Positions 44,187 through 52,853 of a stretch of 64,000 bases of DNA are shown here, in pieces. The position numbers and the translations under genes are program-made. Below the pieces are notes generated by a model. That model did not search any database. It had not been told where the DNA came from and saw only the letters and a program-made list of their open reading frames with translations. Origin of the DNA: Flavobacterium plurextorum (lineage in GTDB: Bacteria > Bacteroidota > Bacteroidia > Flavobacteriales > Flavobacteriaceae); assembly GCF_002217395.1 (NCBI RefSeq), contig NZ_MUHD01000020.1, positions 10,253 to 74,252 of the forward strand, given 5' to 3'. The first letter of the stretch is position 1. Each line of letters opens with the position of its first letter.

Positions 44187-44636
44187 TTATCGTTGAAATA
44201 ATTTATTGATTTGCTCTTTGATCAACGGCTCAGAAACATTGTTTGTCGCAGCATCTTTATCTTTGCTTGAAACCATAAACTGAACTGTCGCTTTGTCTGG
44301 AACAACGTTTCCTGTATAGTGTAACCAAATATAATTGTTTGGTAATTCTAATTTTATGTCATACAACGGAGTTGCTGTAAAACCATTTACAATAATGTTG
44401 TAAAGATTTACGTAATCGTTGTCAACATTTTTGAAGGTAAATTTTCTTAAACTTGATGCGTCTTCATCATCGTTTTGAATACTTGTGTAATAAACCGTGT
44501 ATTCATCTCCAATTTTCTGAATGTAATTGTTATTTACTTTTCCTAGTTTTTCAACAGGAACTGTTTCAAGAACTTTAATCTGTGCAAACGACACAAAACT
44601 AAAGAACAAAATGGCAATCGTAATAGTTCTTTTCAT
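44187..44636 (-). CDS. Small secreted protein, unknown
   Basis: 149 residues from the ATG at 44636; signal peptide ends SFAQ. Mature chain of about 130 residues with no recognised domain; it contains a KIGDEYTVYYTSIQNDDED segment and a strand-rich middle. Probably periplasmic. The longer frame adds 15 residues of low plausibility (two Cys, KKN). Confidence 0.6.
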   Translation of the reverse strand: MKRTITIAILFFSFVSFAQIKVLETVPVEKLGKVNNNYIQKIGDEYTVYYTSIQNDDEDASSLRKFTFKNVDNDYVNLYNIIVNGFTATPLYDIKLELPNNYIWLHYTGNVVPDKATVQFMVSSKDKDAATNNVSEPLIKEQINKLFQR

Positions 44637-44818
44637 AATAAATTTGGGATTTATATTTTTTTTACTGCAACAAAAAAACACAGAAATAATGAAAAAACAC
44701 CTATCAAATCATTATTTTTTTAACATAAAACCACAAACTTCAAACATAAAACAATTAAAAAGCTGATATACAATTACATAAAACTAACATTACTAAATTA
44801 CCTGCAATTTTACACCCC

Positions 44819-46183
44819 TTAATATTTATTATTATTCTTCTCCTCCTCTTTCTTTACCACATTACGAGCCACCTCAATTTTGAACTTTTTCCCTTTCATT
44901 TTTTCGTCTTTAATATTCTTAAGCAGTTCTTTTACTTTTCCGAATTTTACTGCTGCAAACGAAACAAAATCTTTTACCTCGATAAGTCCCAAATCACCTT
45001 TTTCTAATTTCCCTTTTTGAGAAAAGAAACCAACGATATCAAACTTATTCAGTTTTGTTTTTTTACCGCCGCTAATGTAAATAGTCTGAAATTCGGGTGG
45101 TTTTGGCAGACTTGTCGTATTCTTCACATCAAGGATTTCCATATCATAATCGATATAATCCAGCTTTTTTTCGCTTTCATGAACAATAACATACGCCGTT
45201 CCAGTTGCCTGCATACGTGCCGTACGACCGTTACGATGCGTAAACTCATCTTCTTTTAAAGGCAAATGATAATGAATAACATGTTTCATCTCAGGAATAT
45301 CCAATCCACGCGCAGCAAGATCTGTTGTAACAAGATAACTCACACTTCCGTTTCTAAACTGAATCAAAGCACGTTCACGTTCATCCTGATCCATTCCGCC
45401 ATGATAATACGTAGCGTAAATTCCTTTTTCGTTCAAAGTATCGCTGATACGTTCTGCAGCATCGCGGTGATTACAAAATATAATAGCCGATTGTGATTTT
45501 AAGGAACAAATCAAATTGAACAAACTTTCTAATTTGTCTTTTGAAGGAGACAAAATCATCTTCATAGAAAGATTAGCTTTTTCCTCTTCTTCAGGAATAA
45601 AATCTAAAATAGTTGGATTAACAACTCGTGTATATTTTGGAATCTCAATATCAGAAGTTGCCGAAACCAAAACTCTTTTATTAACTTTTGGTAATCTGCC
45701 AATTATAAAAGACATCTGCTCATGAAACCCTAATTGAAGAGATTTATCAAACTCGTCCAAAATTAAAGTCTGAACTTTATCTGTTCGAAAAGTCTCCCTG
45801 TCAATATGATCTGCAATTCTTCCTGGAGTTCCAATTAAAACAGCCGGCGGATTACTCAAATTTTTAATTTCAGTATCAATCGAGTGTCCTCCGTAACAAA
45901 TATTTACTTTGTACTGCGTTCCCATTTTTTTCCAAACCTGCTCGATTTGCAGTCCTAATTCGCGCGAAGGCACTAAAATTAAACATTGAACTGAAAGTAT
46001 CTCAGGCTGTAATAATTCTAAAATTGGAAGCAAAAAAGCCAATGTTTTTCCTGATCCTGTTGGAGAAAGCAGCAAAACATTGTTGTCGTTCAAAATGGCG
46101 TCTTGCGCCATTTCCTGCATTTCGTTTAGGCTTTCAATACCTAAATTCGAAAGTATATTATTGGAATGGTGTTTTTTATTCAT
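44819..46183 (-). CDS. DEAD-box RNA helicase, DbpA type
   Basis: 454 residues. Motif I at 40-47 (SPTGSGKT), motif II DEFD at 143-146 (an F in place of the usual A), SAT at 174-176, and HRNGRTAR in motif VI. A C-terminal DbpA RNA-binding domain (about 375-445; GFFSQKGKLEKGDLGLIEVKD) targets 23S rRNA in E. coli DbpA. A role in large-subunit assembly is inferred. A TACTTTTG box lies only 4 bases before the ATG, suggesting a leaderless message. Confidence 0.9.
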   Translation of the reverse strand: MNKKHHSNNILSNLGIESLNEMQEMAQDAILNDNNVLLLSPTGSGKTLAFLLPILELLQPEILSVQCLILVPSRELGLQIEQVWKKMGTQYKVNICYGGHSIDTEIKNLSNPPAVLIGTPGRIADHIDRETFRTDKVQTLILDEFDKSLQLGFHEQMSFIIGRLPKVNKRVLVSATSDIEIPKYTRVVNPTILDFIPEEEEKANLSMKMILSPSKDKLESLFNLICSLKSQSAIIFCNHRDAAERISDTLNEKGIYATYYHGGMDQDERERALIQFRNGSVSYLVTTDLAARGLDIPEMKHVIHYHLPLKEDEFTHRNGRTARMQATGTAYVIVHESEKKLDYIDYDMEILDVKNTTSLPKPPEFQTIYISGGKKTKLNKFDIVGFFSQKGKLEKGDLGLIEVKDFVSFAAVKFGKVKELLKNIKDEKMKGKKFKIEVARNVVKKEEEKNNNKY

Positions 46184-46187
46184 TTTG

Positions 46188-46195
46188 CAAAAGTA
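46188..46195 (-). promoter_or_regulatory. -7 box TACTTTTG of the DbpA-type helicase
   Basis: Perfect TAnnTTTG on the minus strand ending 4 bases before the ATG. Confidence 0.6.
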
Positions 46196-46247
46196 GGGAA
46201 AAAAGTTTTGTTTCAGGTTTCATGTTTCCATTGTTTCAAGTTGCTTA

Positions 46248-46365
46248 ACCGCAAAGCGCGCAATGATTATAAGCAAGGTTCGCAAAGTTTAAACATAAAG
46301 CTTTGCGAACTCTTTGCGCTTTTTTATAAAAACTAAACTATATAAAACTTTGCGCTCTTTGCGGT
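46248..46365. repeat. Nested inverted repeat of CTTTGCG blocks
   Basis: Outer arms 46248-46263 and 46350-46365 match at 15 of 16 positions (ACCGCAAAGCGCGCAA); inner arms GTTCGCAAAG (46278-46287) and CTTTGCGAAC (46301-46310) match exactly. About 118 bases, no open frame. Confidence 0.8.
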
Positions 46366-46398
46366 AAAACTACGTACAAAGTAGATCAAACCTGAAAC

Positions 46399-46428
46399 TT
46401 GAAACCTGAAACAAAAAACTTATATTTG
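46399..46428 (+). promoter_or_regulatory. Promoter: TTG, 19 bases, TATATTTG
   Basis: TTG 46399-46401 (inside a CTGAAACTTGAAACCTG repeat) and TATATTTG 46421-46428; ATG of the M14 peptidase at 46449. Confidence 0.8.
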
Positions 46429-46448
46429 ATTTACAATAAAACCAAACC

Positions 46449-48176
46449 ATGAAACTTTTTACTTTTCCCATTTTACTTTTCACCATCACGTTTTTCGCTC
46501 AAAACAATAAAAAATACGATACATTTTTCGAAAAAGGAAACGGAAATCAAGCGGCTTCCTACCAAGAAACTATTGACTATTATAAAGTATTGGCTAACGA
46601 TTTTGCAACAATTCAAATGAAAGAAATGGGTTTGACTGATTCTGGAGAACCTTTGCACATGATTGTTTATAATCCTGACAAGGAGTTTGATTTTAATAAA
46701 ATTCAGAAAAACAAAGCTGTTCTTTTTATCAATAACGGTATTCATGCCGGTGAACCTGACGGAATCGATGCCACAATGCAATTTTACAGAGATTTGGCAA
46801 TTGGAAGAATAAAAGCACCAAAAAACACCGTTTTAGTTACCATTCCTGTTTACAATATTGGCGGCGCTTTAAACCGAAACTCGACGACAAGAGCCAATCA
46901 AGACGGACCAGAAATTTATGGTTTTAGAGGAAACGCCAGAAATTATGATTTGAATCGTGATTTGATGAAATCAGACACTCGAAATACGAAAAGTTTTGTC
47001 GAAATATTCCAAAAAATAAATCCTGATGTTTTTATTGATAATCACGTAAGCAATGGTTCTGATTATCAATACAAACTAACTTATATTATGACACAACATA
47101 ATAAGTTAGGAACCGTTTTGGGCGATTTTATGAATGCCGAAATGATGCCCGCTTTGGTAAAAGATTTACAGAAAAAGAAAATTGAAACAACGCCGTATGT
47201 AGATTCTTTTAAAGATACACCAGATAAAGGTTTTGGACAATTTGTAGATAATCCAAGATATACAACAGGTTATACATCGTTATTTAATACAATTGGTTTT
47301 GTGGTTGAAACACATATGCTGAAAAAATATGCCGAACGTGTAAAAATGACCTACGAATACACAAAATCGACTTTGGATTTTACCGATGCAAATTATCAAA
47401 AGATAAAAGATTTAAGAGTAAAAAATTTAGAGCAATATCAGCCTAAAAAATCCTATACATTAAAATGGGAATTGGACAGTACAAAAGCAACTACATTTTC
47501 ATTTTTAGGATATGAAGCAGGTTACAAAAAAAGCGAAGCCACAACTGGAAACCGTTTATATTATGACCGAAACAAACCATATAAAAAAGATGTTCCGTAT
47601 ATAAAAGAATTCAAATCGGTTAAAGAAGTTGTGATTCCGACAGCTTATATTATTCCGCGTGGATATTGGAATATTATTGATCTTTTAAAAAATAACAACA
47701 TCTCTTATTCTCAGCTTAAAAACGACACGATTATCGAGGTTGAAAGCTACAAAATTGCCGATTTTAAAACGGTTCCAAACGCTTACGAAGGACATTATTT
47801 ACACTACAATACAGCAATAACTTCTAAAGTTGTAAAAATGGCTTTCGCCAAAGGTGATTACTTGGTTCCAACAAACCAAAAAGGTGTGAAATATCTCGTA
47901 GAAGCTTTTGAACCAGAAGGCGTTGATTCGTTCTTTAACTGGAATTTTTTCGATCCTATTTTACAGCAAAAAGAACATTACTCCGAATATATTTTTGAAG
48001 ATACGGCCGCAAAACTTCTAAAAGATAATCCAACTCTAAAAGCAGAATTAGAAGCTAAAAAACAATCTGATACCGAATTTGCTAAAAATCCTGGTCCACA
48101 ATTAAACTGGATTTACAAACATTCTGTTTATTATGAAAAGGCGCATTTGCAGTATCCTGTTTATCGTGTTTTATAA
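46449..48176 (+). CDS. M14 family zinc carboxypeptidase
   Basis: 575 residues; signal peptide ending FFAQ. Zinc ligands HxxE at His99/Glu102 (GIHAGEPDG) and His199 (DNHVSNG); substrate-binding NARNYDLNRD; a late VVETHMLK where the catalytic Glu is expected. A C-terminal beta-rich domain of about 200 residues follows. Secreted peptidase removing C-terminal residues. Own promoter and no close neighbours, so it is not part of the adjacent defence pair. Confidence 0.9.
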   Translation: MKLFTFPILLFTITFFAQNNKKYDTFFEKGNGNQAASYQETIDYYKVLANDFATIQMKEMGLTDSGEPLHMIVYNPDKEFDFNKIQKNKAVLFINNGIHAGEPDGIDATMQFYRDLAIGRIKAPKNTVLVTIPVYNIGGALNRNSTTRANQDGPEIYGFRGNARNYDLNRDLMKSDTRNTKSFVEIFQKINPDVFIDNHVSNGSDYQYKLTYIMTQHNKLGTVLGDFMNAEMMPALVKDLQKKKIETTPYVDSFKDTPDKGFGQFVDNPRYTTGYTSLFNTIGFVVETHMLKKYAERVKMTYEYTKSTLDFTDANYQKIKDLRVKNLEQYQPKKSYTLKWELDSTKATTFSFLGYEAGYKKSEATTGNRLYYDRNKPYKKDVPYIKEFKSVKEVVIPTAYIIPRGYWNIIDLLKNNNISYSQLKNDTIIEVESYKIADFKTVPNAYEGHYLHYNTAITSKVVKMAFAKGDYLVPTNQKGVKYLVEAFEPEGVDSFFNWNFFDPILQQKEHYSEYIFEDTAAKLLKDNPTLKAELEAKKQSDTEFAKNPGPQLNWIYKHSVYYEKAHLQYPVYRVL

Positions 48177-48226
48177 TTTTTTTTTATTGTTTATGGTTTC
48201 CCTTAATATTAATTTTTATTAATCTC

Positions 48227-48234
48227 TATATTTG
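48227..48234 (+). promoter_or_regulatory. -7 box TATATTTG before the ATPase/HNH pair
   Basis: Perfect TAnnTTTG, 114 bases before the ATPase ATG; no TTG at the normal distance. Confidence 0.45.
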
Positions 48235-48348
48235 AGAATTAAATAGAATTTTAATAAAAAAGTAATTTAAAATAAATTTAATCTTAAGAATATACTTTTT
48301 TAGTTATTATAGAGATCACAAAAAATATTATTATCAAATTCTACAAAA

Positions 48349-49575
48349 ATGAAATTTAAACATTTAAAAATTGATGACTGGAAACAATTCAAGAATATAG
48401 ATATAGAATTCCATCCCAATCTAACTATTCTAACCGGTGCAAATGGTTCAGGAAAAACCACAATTCTAAATTTACTAGCTCAACATTTCGGTTGGTATAT
48501 TAATGAATTAGCAACACCCGCAAAAAACAAAAAAACAGGTATAATTAATTTTTTTACTCGTTTATTTAATGATGAGCAAAAAAAAGAAACAAACATAGGA
48601 CAATTAAATTATTCAAATGGAACTAAGACTGATTTAAATATTCCAGTTGAAAATGAAAATGCTCAGTATAGTATCCATATAGCTAATATTCAAAAAGTTA
48701 ATGGTTTAAACATACCATCTCATAGACCTGTATTTTTTTATCAATCAATTCCTCACATTTCAACAACAAAACGAACAAAATTACAAGCTTATCAATTATA
48801 TTTCACAAGTATTTATCAAAAGCTTTTGTCAGAAAATTCAAGATACAAACCTTCTAATTACTACATTAAAGAAACTTTATTAAATTGGGCAATTGGAGGT
48901 TCTGGTAATGAATTCATTGAAGCAGACAGCGAACTTCGTTCATATTTTGTAGGTTTTGAAAATGTTTTAAAACAAATCTTACCAAAATCTTTAGGTTTTA
49001 AATCAATTGCAATTAGAAGCTATGAAATTGTACTAGTTACCGAAACTGGAGAATTTATGCTCGATGCTGTTTCAGGTGGCATAAGTGCTATAATAGATTT
49101 AGGATGGCAAATTTTTAATTATTCTGAACAAAATGAATCATCAATAACAATTTTAATTGATGAGATAGAAAACCATCTTCACGCAACAATGCAAAGATCT
49201 ATTTTACCTTCAATAATATCTGCATTTCCAAATGTTCAATTTATTATTTCGACTCATAGCCCGCTAATTATTGGATCTGTAAAAGATTCAAATGTATATG
49301 CCTTTAGATATAATGAAGATAAGAGAATTTTTAATGAATGTTTAGATTTAATAAACAAGGCAAAAAGCGCAAATGAAATATTAAATGAAGTTTTGGGAGT
49401 TCCCTTTACAATGCCAATATGGGTTGAAGAAACATTAAACGGAATTATTAAAAAACATTCAGGACGAGAAATGAATGAAACATTGTTTAATGAAATGCGA
49501 GAGGATCTTAAAATTCTAGGATTGGAAGATTTAATGCCTTTAGCAATTGATAAAACTTTGAAAAATAAATTATGA
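48349..49575 (+). CDS. ptuA: AAA/ABC-type ATPase of a Septu-like defence system (PtuA-like)
   Basis: 408 residues, soluble. Walker A at 30-38 (GANGSGKTT), an ABC-type signature LDAVSGGISAIID (Ser242-Gly244), Walker B ILIDEIE (Asp271/Glu272), and the switch His303 in ISTHSP. The middle (about 60-225) is variable and helix-rich, as expected of the dimerising head of RecF/OLD-like ATPases. No TOPRIM domain, so not an OLD nuclease. It overlaps the next gene, an HNH nuclease, by 4 bases. This two-gene layout is that of Septu, an anti-phage system in which ATPase and nuclease form one complex. The assignment rests on architecture, not on a search. Confidence 0.75.
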   Translation: MKFKHLKIDDWKQFKNIDIEFHPNLTILTGANGSGKTTILNLLAQHFGWYINELATPAKNKKTGIINFFTRLFNDEQKKETNIGQLNYSNGTKTDLNIPVENENAQYSIHIANIQKVNGLNIPSHRPVFFYQSIPHISTTKRTKLQAYQLYFTSIYQKLLSENSRYKPSNYYIKETLLNWAIGGSGNEFIEADSELRSYFVGFENVLKQILPKSLGFKSIAIRSYEIVLVTETGEFMLDAVSGGISAIIDLGWQIFNYSEQNESSITILIDEIENHLHATMQRSILPSIISAFPNVQFIISTHSPLIIGSVKDSNVYAFRYNEDKRIFNECLDLINKAKSANEILNEVLGVPFTMPIWVEETLNGIIKKHSGREMNETLFNEMREDLKILGLEDLMPLAIDKTLKNKL

Positions 49576-50219
49576 TTAAATTGACAAAAGAAGCAGAACC
49601 TGTAATATTAACAACCAATAAAATGGATTGGACTACTCAATTGTTAAATCACATAGTATTAGGAACTAAAATACCAAAATCTCTTGAAAACAATTATAAT
49701 AAAAAAGAAATAAAAGATTCTTTGAGAAAAGAAAGTCATAGTAAGTGTATGTATTGTGAAAGTATGATCAGTCATATTACATTTGAGCACATAGAACATA
49801 TTAAACCAAAGGCCAAAGATAAATTTCCACAATTTACTTTCGAATATTTTAATTTAGGACTTTCATGTCCTAAATGTAATATGAACAAAAGTGACACCTA
49901 TGACAACTTAACTCCTTTTATAGACCCATATAATGATGATCCAAAAAATCATTTTGAAGCTATCGGGGCTTTTTTATGGGCAAAATCTGGTGATATTAGA
50001 GCGAAAATTACTGAGATTGAAATTGATTTAAATAGACCTGAGTTACTGGAAATTCGTGGGGAAAGAATGAGAACAATTAGGACTTTGATAGACAATTTTA
50101 ACACAACTCCAGTTGGAGTATTAAAAGACGCACTAAAAAAAGAAATTGACAAAGAAATTGATCAAAATAAACCATATTCTTTTTGTGCAAGAAAACTTGT
50201 AGATATGTTATGCATTTAA
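49572..50219 (+). CDS. ptuB: HNH endonuclease of a Septu-like defence system (PtuB-like)
   Basis: 215 residues. Zinc-stabilised HNH fold: Cys59-Cys62 (CMYC), Glu75-His76 in HIEHIKPK, Asn94 in the EYFNLGLSC helix, Cys99-Cys102 (CPKC) and N105-K-S-D. The following DPYNDDP and EIEIDLNRPELLEIRGER segments match the pattern of PtuB-type/TIGR02646 proteins as I know them. Probably cuts invader DNA when the ATPase is triggered. ATGA overlap with the ATPase shows translational coupling. It reads as very AT-rich, which fits recent acquisition. Confidence 0.78.
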   Translation: MIKLTKEAEPVILTTNKMDWTTQLLNHIVLGTKIPKSLENNYNKKEIKDSLRKESHSKCMYCESMISHITFEHIEHIKPKAKDKFPQFTFEYFNLGLSCPKCNMNKSDTYDNLTPFIDPYNDDPKNHFEAIGAFLWAKSGDIRAKITEIEIDLNRPELLEIRGERMRTIRTLIDNFNTTPVGVLKDALKKEIDKEIDQNKPYSFCARKLVDMLCI

Positions 50220-50253
50220 TAAAACGCATGTTGATCTATTGAAACCCCAGCTC

Positions 50254-50294
50254 CGCAAAGTGTCGCACGCTGCGCAAATGTCTGTGACTTTGCG
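50254..50294. repeat. GC-richer inverted repeat after the defence pair
   Basis: Arms CGCAAAGT (50254-50261) and ACTTTGCG (50287-50294) with a 25-base loop; part of a block (50240-50305) visibly richer in GC than the genes before it. Confidence 0.6.
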
Positions 50295-50327
50295 CCCGCA
50301 ACGATAAGTAGTAAAGACTGTAAAAAG

Positions 50328-50359
50328 AAAAAAGCAACTTAGAAATGAGTTGCTTTTTT
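50328..50359. terminator. Bidirectional terminator
   Basis: AAAAAAGCAACT pairs with AGTTGCTTTTTT; serves the defence pair and the convergent regulator. Confidence 0.9.
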
Positions 50360-50382
50360 CTTTTATATCTCGTTAGAGACTA

Positions 50383-50787
50383 TTATTTATCCTTCAATAT
50401 TTTTTCTAAAAACTCTGTTTTCTCTTTTTCAGCTTGAAGTAAACGTTCGTATAGTTTTTTATTTTCTTCTATAGATTCCATTAATTTATCTAATGGATTA
50501 AAAGTACAGTGATTGTTAAACGTTCCAGCACTATTATCTGTGAAATTATTAAAATAATTAATCGCAGCTTCGTCTGAAAAGTTTTTAAGCGCTTCAACAC
50601 TTACTCCCAAAGCTTTTGCGACAGCAATAAGCTTTTCATCATCGATTGTTTCACTATTTTCCAAAGCAGATATTGCTTGTTGGTTTGTTCCTAAAGCTTG
50701 CGCCAAAGCTTCTTGCTTCATGTCACGAAGTTCACGAATTCGGCTTATTTTTCGCCCTATATGATTTGGTTTTGCTAGTGTGCTCAT
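50383..50787 (-). CDS. XRE-family helix-turn-helix regulator
   Basis: 134 residues from the ATG at 50787. N-terminal Cro/CI-type HTH (about 10-65: ISRIRELRDMKQEALAQALG, QQAISALENSE), then a linker rich in Asn, and a C-terminal coiled coil (LYERLLQAEKEKTEFLEKIL). DNA-binding regulator; target unknown. It converges on the ATPase/HNH pair, so a direct operon role is unlikely. TACTTTTG box just upstream on its strand. Confidence 0.88.
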   Translation of the reverse strand: MSTLAKPNHIGRKISRIRELRDMKQEALAQALGTNQQAISALENSETIDDEKLIAVAKALGVSVEALKNFSDEAAINYFNNFTDNSAGTFNNHCTFNPLDKLMESIEENKKLYERLLQAEKEKTEFLEKILKDK

Positions 50788-50811
50788 AATTGAAATATAT
50801 TGCTTATTGAA

Positions 50812-50819
50812 CAAAAGTA
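50812..50819 (-). promoter_or_regulatory. -7 box TACTTTTG of the XRE gene
   Basis: Perfect TAnnTTTG on the minus strand, 24 bases before the ATG. Confidence 0.6.
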
Positions 50820-50937
50820 CGCTTTTTGAGACATGAAATAGTTAAAAATAAAATTTTATATAAAACGCTGAAACCTAAAAGTTCATTTATATTTAATTAA
50901 TGTTTTTCTGACTTATTTTAAAAGTTATATATTTGAA

Positions 50938-50945
50938 TACAATCA
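50938..50945 (+). promoter_or_regulatory. -7 box TATATTTG of the DUF6882 gene
   Basis: Perfect TAnnTTTG, 28 bases before the ATG at 50974. Confidence 0.6.
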
Positions 50946-50973
50946 ATTTTACAATTCTAAAAGTCATAACAAA

Positions 50974-51711
50974 ATGGGACTATTTAACACTCTTTTTAAA
51001 AAGAAAGAAGAAAAAACAGCATCAGCTATCGATCAACAAATTGATAAACAATTTACAAATGAAAATGATTTTTTAGAAAAATTTGGGGCGCTTGCTTTAG
51101 AGAAACAAAGAAATCTTTATAGTGTAACTGGCGGACTTTCTTGGAATGTTGACATGGACAAAGAAGAAATAACATTTGGAGATGATCTTACTTTTCCAAT
51201 GCAGGTTTTGGGTTCATTCTCGCATTCATCAGAAACTTGGCTTTGGATCTGGGATAATAAAGCGGGCGGTTACGCAGAATCTGTCATGAAACAAGCTCTA
51301 TTGTTGAAACAATATGGAGAAGAAAATAATATTGATTTATTAAAAGTTGGCAAATTTGATGCTGTTTCTAATGATTTACATCTAATTGGTATGATTGCAA
51401 CTGAAATGTTTAATACAAGCGGTTATTATCTTGGAAATTATGGTCAAGGAACAATGGTTGTTACCATAAAATCTGATGCAATAGACAAATCTGAAAGTGA
51501 CGAATTATCTAGAATCTTAACTGTTTTTCCAGAACTGATTTCGACGTTTGAAATTCAAAACCATAAAAATGCTTTTACAAATTACTTAACTCAAAAGGGC
51601 TATAAATTAACATTGAACGAAAATGAAATTAAAGCTGAAAAGAATGAAAATATAATTAATGCTGTTTTTAATGAAAATAATCTTTTGACAAAATTAAACG
51701 GTAATTCTTAA
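50974..51711 (+). CDS. DUF6882 family protein
   Basis: 245 residues, cytosolic, with a charged N-terminal stretch (FKKKEEK). The centre carries the DUF6882-like pattern: FLEKFGALALEKQRNLY, ITFGDDLTFPMQVLGSFSHS, then ETWLWIWDNKAGG and a GTMVVTIKSD strand. Function unknown. Single-gene unit with its own promoter and a strong terminator. Its place between the defence pair and core genes is the only contextual hint. Confidence 0.7.
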   Translation: MGLFNTLFKKKEEKTASAIDQQIDKQFTNENDFLEKFGALALEKQRNLYSVTGGLSWNVDMDKEEITFGDDLTFPMQVLGSFSHSSETWLWIWDNKAGGYAESVMKQALLLKQYGEENNIDLLKVGKFDAVSNDLHLIGMIATEMFNTSGYYLGNYGQGTMVVTIKSDAIDKSESDELSRILTVFPELISTFEIQNHKNAFTNYLTQKGYKLTLNENEIKAEKNENIINAVFNENNLLTKLNGNS

Positions 51712-51811
51712 ACTTAGAATAATTAATAATCTAAAAGATATTCTGAAAACGATTGCCCGCGTGAGGGATAGAAGCAGTCCGCCGCAGCGGAGCGTATAGC
51801 CCGACAGCAAT

Positions 51812-51857
51812 AAAAAAAAGACCCAATGAACACAAAGTTGATTGGGTCTTTTTTTTA
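51812..51857. terminator. Bidirectional terminator
   Basis: AAAAGACCCAAT pairs with ATTGGGTCTTTT with long A and T tracts; just upstream lies a GC-rich tract (51753-51806, with CCGCCGCAGCGG) of unknown nature. Confidence 0.9.
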
Positions 51858-51886
51858 TTGGTGGCACGCCCCGATTTTAATAATCG

Positions 51887-52117
51887 TTATTTGCTGTTTT
51901 CGTCTTTAATCCCTTTTAGCAAAGCGTAAATTGCCATTGAATGTCCTTGTCCTAAATCAAAATCTTCTTTCAGCCAGTTTACAATTTCGCCGGCTTTTAC
52001 TTCGGGTTTAAGTTTCCCGTTTGATGTAAAGCTTTTTTGTTCTGCTAAAACTCTAAATTCAGCAGGACCATTGCCCGTTTTTTCTTTAATTGTCTTTAAA
52101 TACGCTTGAAATGACAT
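51887..52117 (-). CDS. DUF4287 family protein
   Basis: 76 residues: FQAYLKTIKEKTGNGPAEFR at the start and EIVNWLKEDFDLGQGHSMAIY in the middle are the DUF4287 hallmarks. Small soluble helical protein; function unknown. Stand-alone. Confidence 0.85.
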   Translation of the reverse strand: MSFQAYLKTIKEKTGNGPAEFRVLAEQKSFTSNGKLKPEVKAGEIVNWLKEDFDLGQGHSMAIYALLKGIKDENSK

Positions 52118-52237
52118 AGAATTTACATTTAATAAGTTAGTTTACAAGTAAACGAAAATACAAATTAAATTTAATCCCTACGTTCTAATATTCAGCTTAT
52201 TACTACAAAAAAAATTTTATATCTGGATAAACAAACT

Positions 52238-52846
52238 TTAATTGGTTTTAATCTTCTTCTCTTCTTCAAATAATAATTTAATATTCTCGTAAGAGTTTTT
52301 TAAGGCTTCTTTGATTTGCTCAGGATTGAGCCACGCCACTTTTTCGATTCCTTCTTCAAGCTGACCTTGCGGAATGCCTTCAAAATCGGAATGCATTTCG
52401 AACCAATGCGTAATTTTTAGCTTATACTTTCCATTGCGTTTAAAGATATGATATGTCTTTTGCAGTTTATTTGTTATTCGAAGTTGATCTACGCCCGTTT
52501 CTTCCTCAACTTCGCGCATTGCAGTTGCTTCGATTTCTTCGCCTTTCTCGATACCGCCTTTTGGCAGGTCCCATTTTCCGTTTCTAAAGATAAATAAAAC
52601 CTCTCCCTTTTTATTATAGACAAAACCGCCTCCCGCTTTATTTACAGGAATTTTGGCTTTAAGGGTCTTCATAATCTCCTTTTCATCAGGATGATACAAA
52701 TATGCCTTTTGAATTTTATTTTGAAACATTTTGACAATAAGCTGCTCAATATCAATACTCTCTAACAAGAATAATTGAAAATCAGTCTCTCTTGAGATTT
52801 CATTTGTCAAAAAAAGTGGTTTGTCGTTCACAAAAACTTTATACAT
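52238..52846 (-). CDS. NUDIX hydrolase
   Basis: 202 residues. Complete Nudix box around 98-118: GGIEKGEEIEATAMREVEEE with TG after it. A divergent N-terminal region of about 65 residues precedes it. Cytosolic pyrophosphohydrolase; WDLPKGG resembles diadenosine-polyphosphate or diphosphoinositol-type enzymes but the substrate is not certain. Starts 7 bases from the divergent pyrE ATG. Confidence 0.88.
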   Translation of the reverse strand: MYKVFVNDKPLFLTNEISRETDFQLFLLESIDIEQLIVKMFQNKIQKAYLYHPDEKEIMKTLKAKIPVNKAGGGFVYNKKGEVLFIFRNGKWDLPKGGIEKGEEIEATAMREVEEETGVDQLRITNKLQKTYHIFKRNGKYKLKITHWFEMHSDFEGIPQGQLEEGIEKVAWLNPEQIKEALKNSYENIKLLFEEEKKIKTN

Positions 52847-52849
52847 TTG
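52842..52849 (+). promoter_or_regulatory. -7 box TACATTTG of pyrE, overlapping the NUDIX start
   Basis: Perfect TAnnTTTG ending 4 bases before the pyrE ATG and covering the NUDIX start codon on the other strand. Confidence 0.6.
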
Positions 52850-52853
52850 TACT

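Noticed and set aside
48349..50219. Gabija, OLD nuclease or retron-Septu
   Set aside because: The ATPase has no TOPRIM nuclease domain, no UvrD-like helicase follows, and no reverse transcriptase or msr/msd structure is seen upstream.
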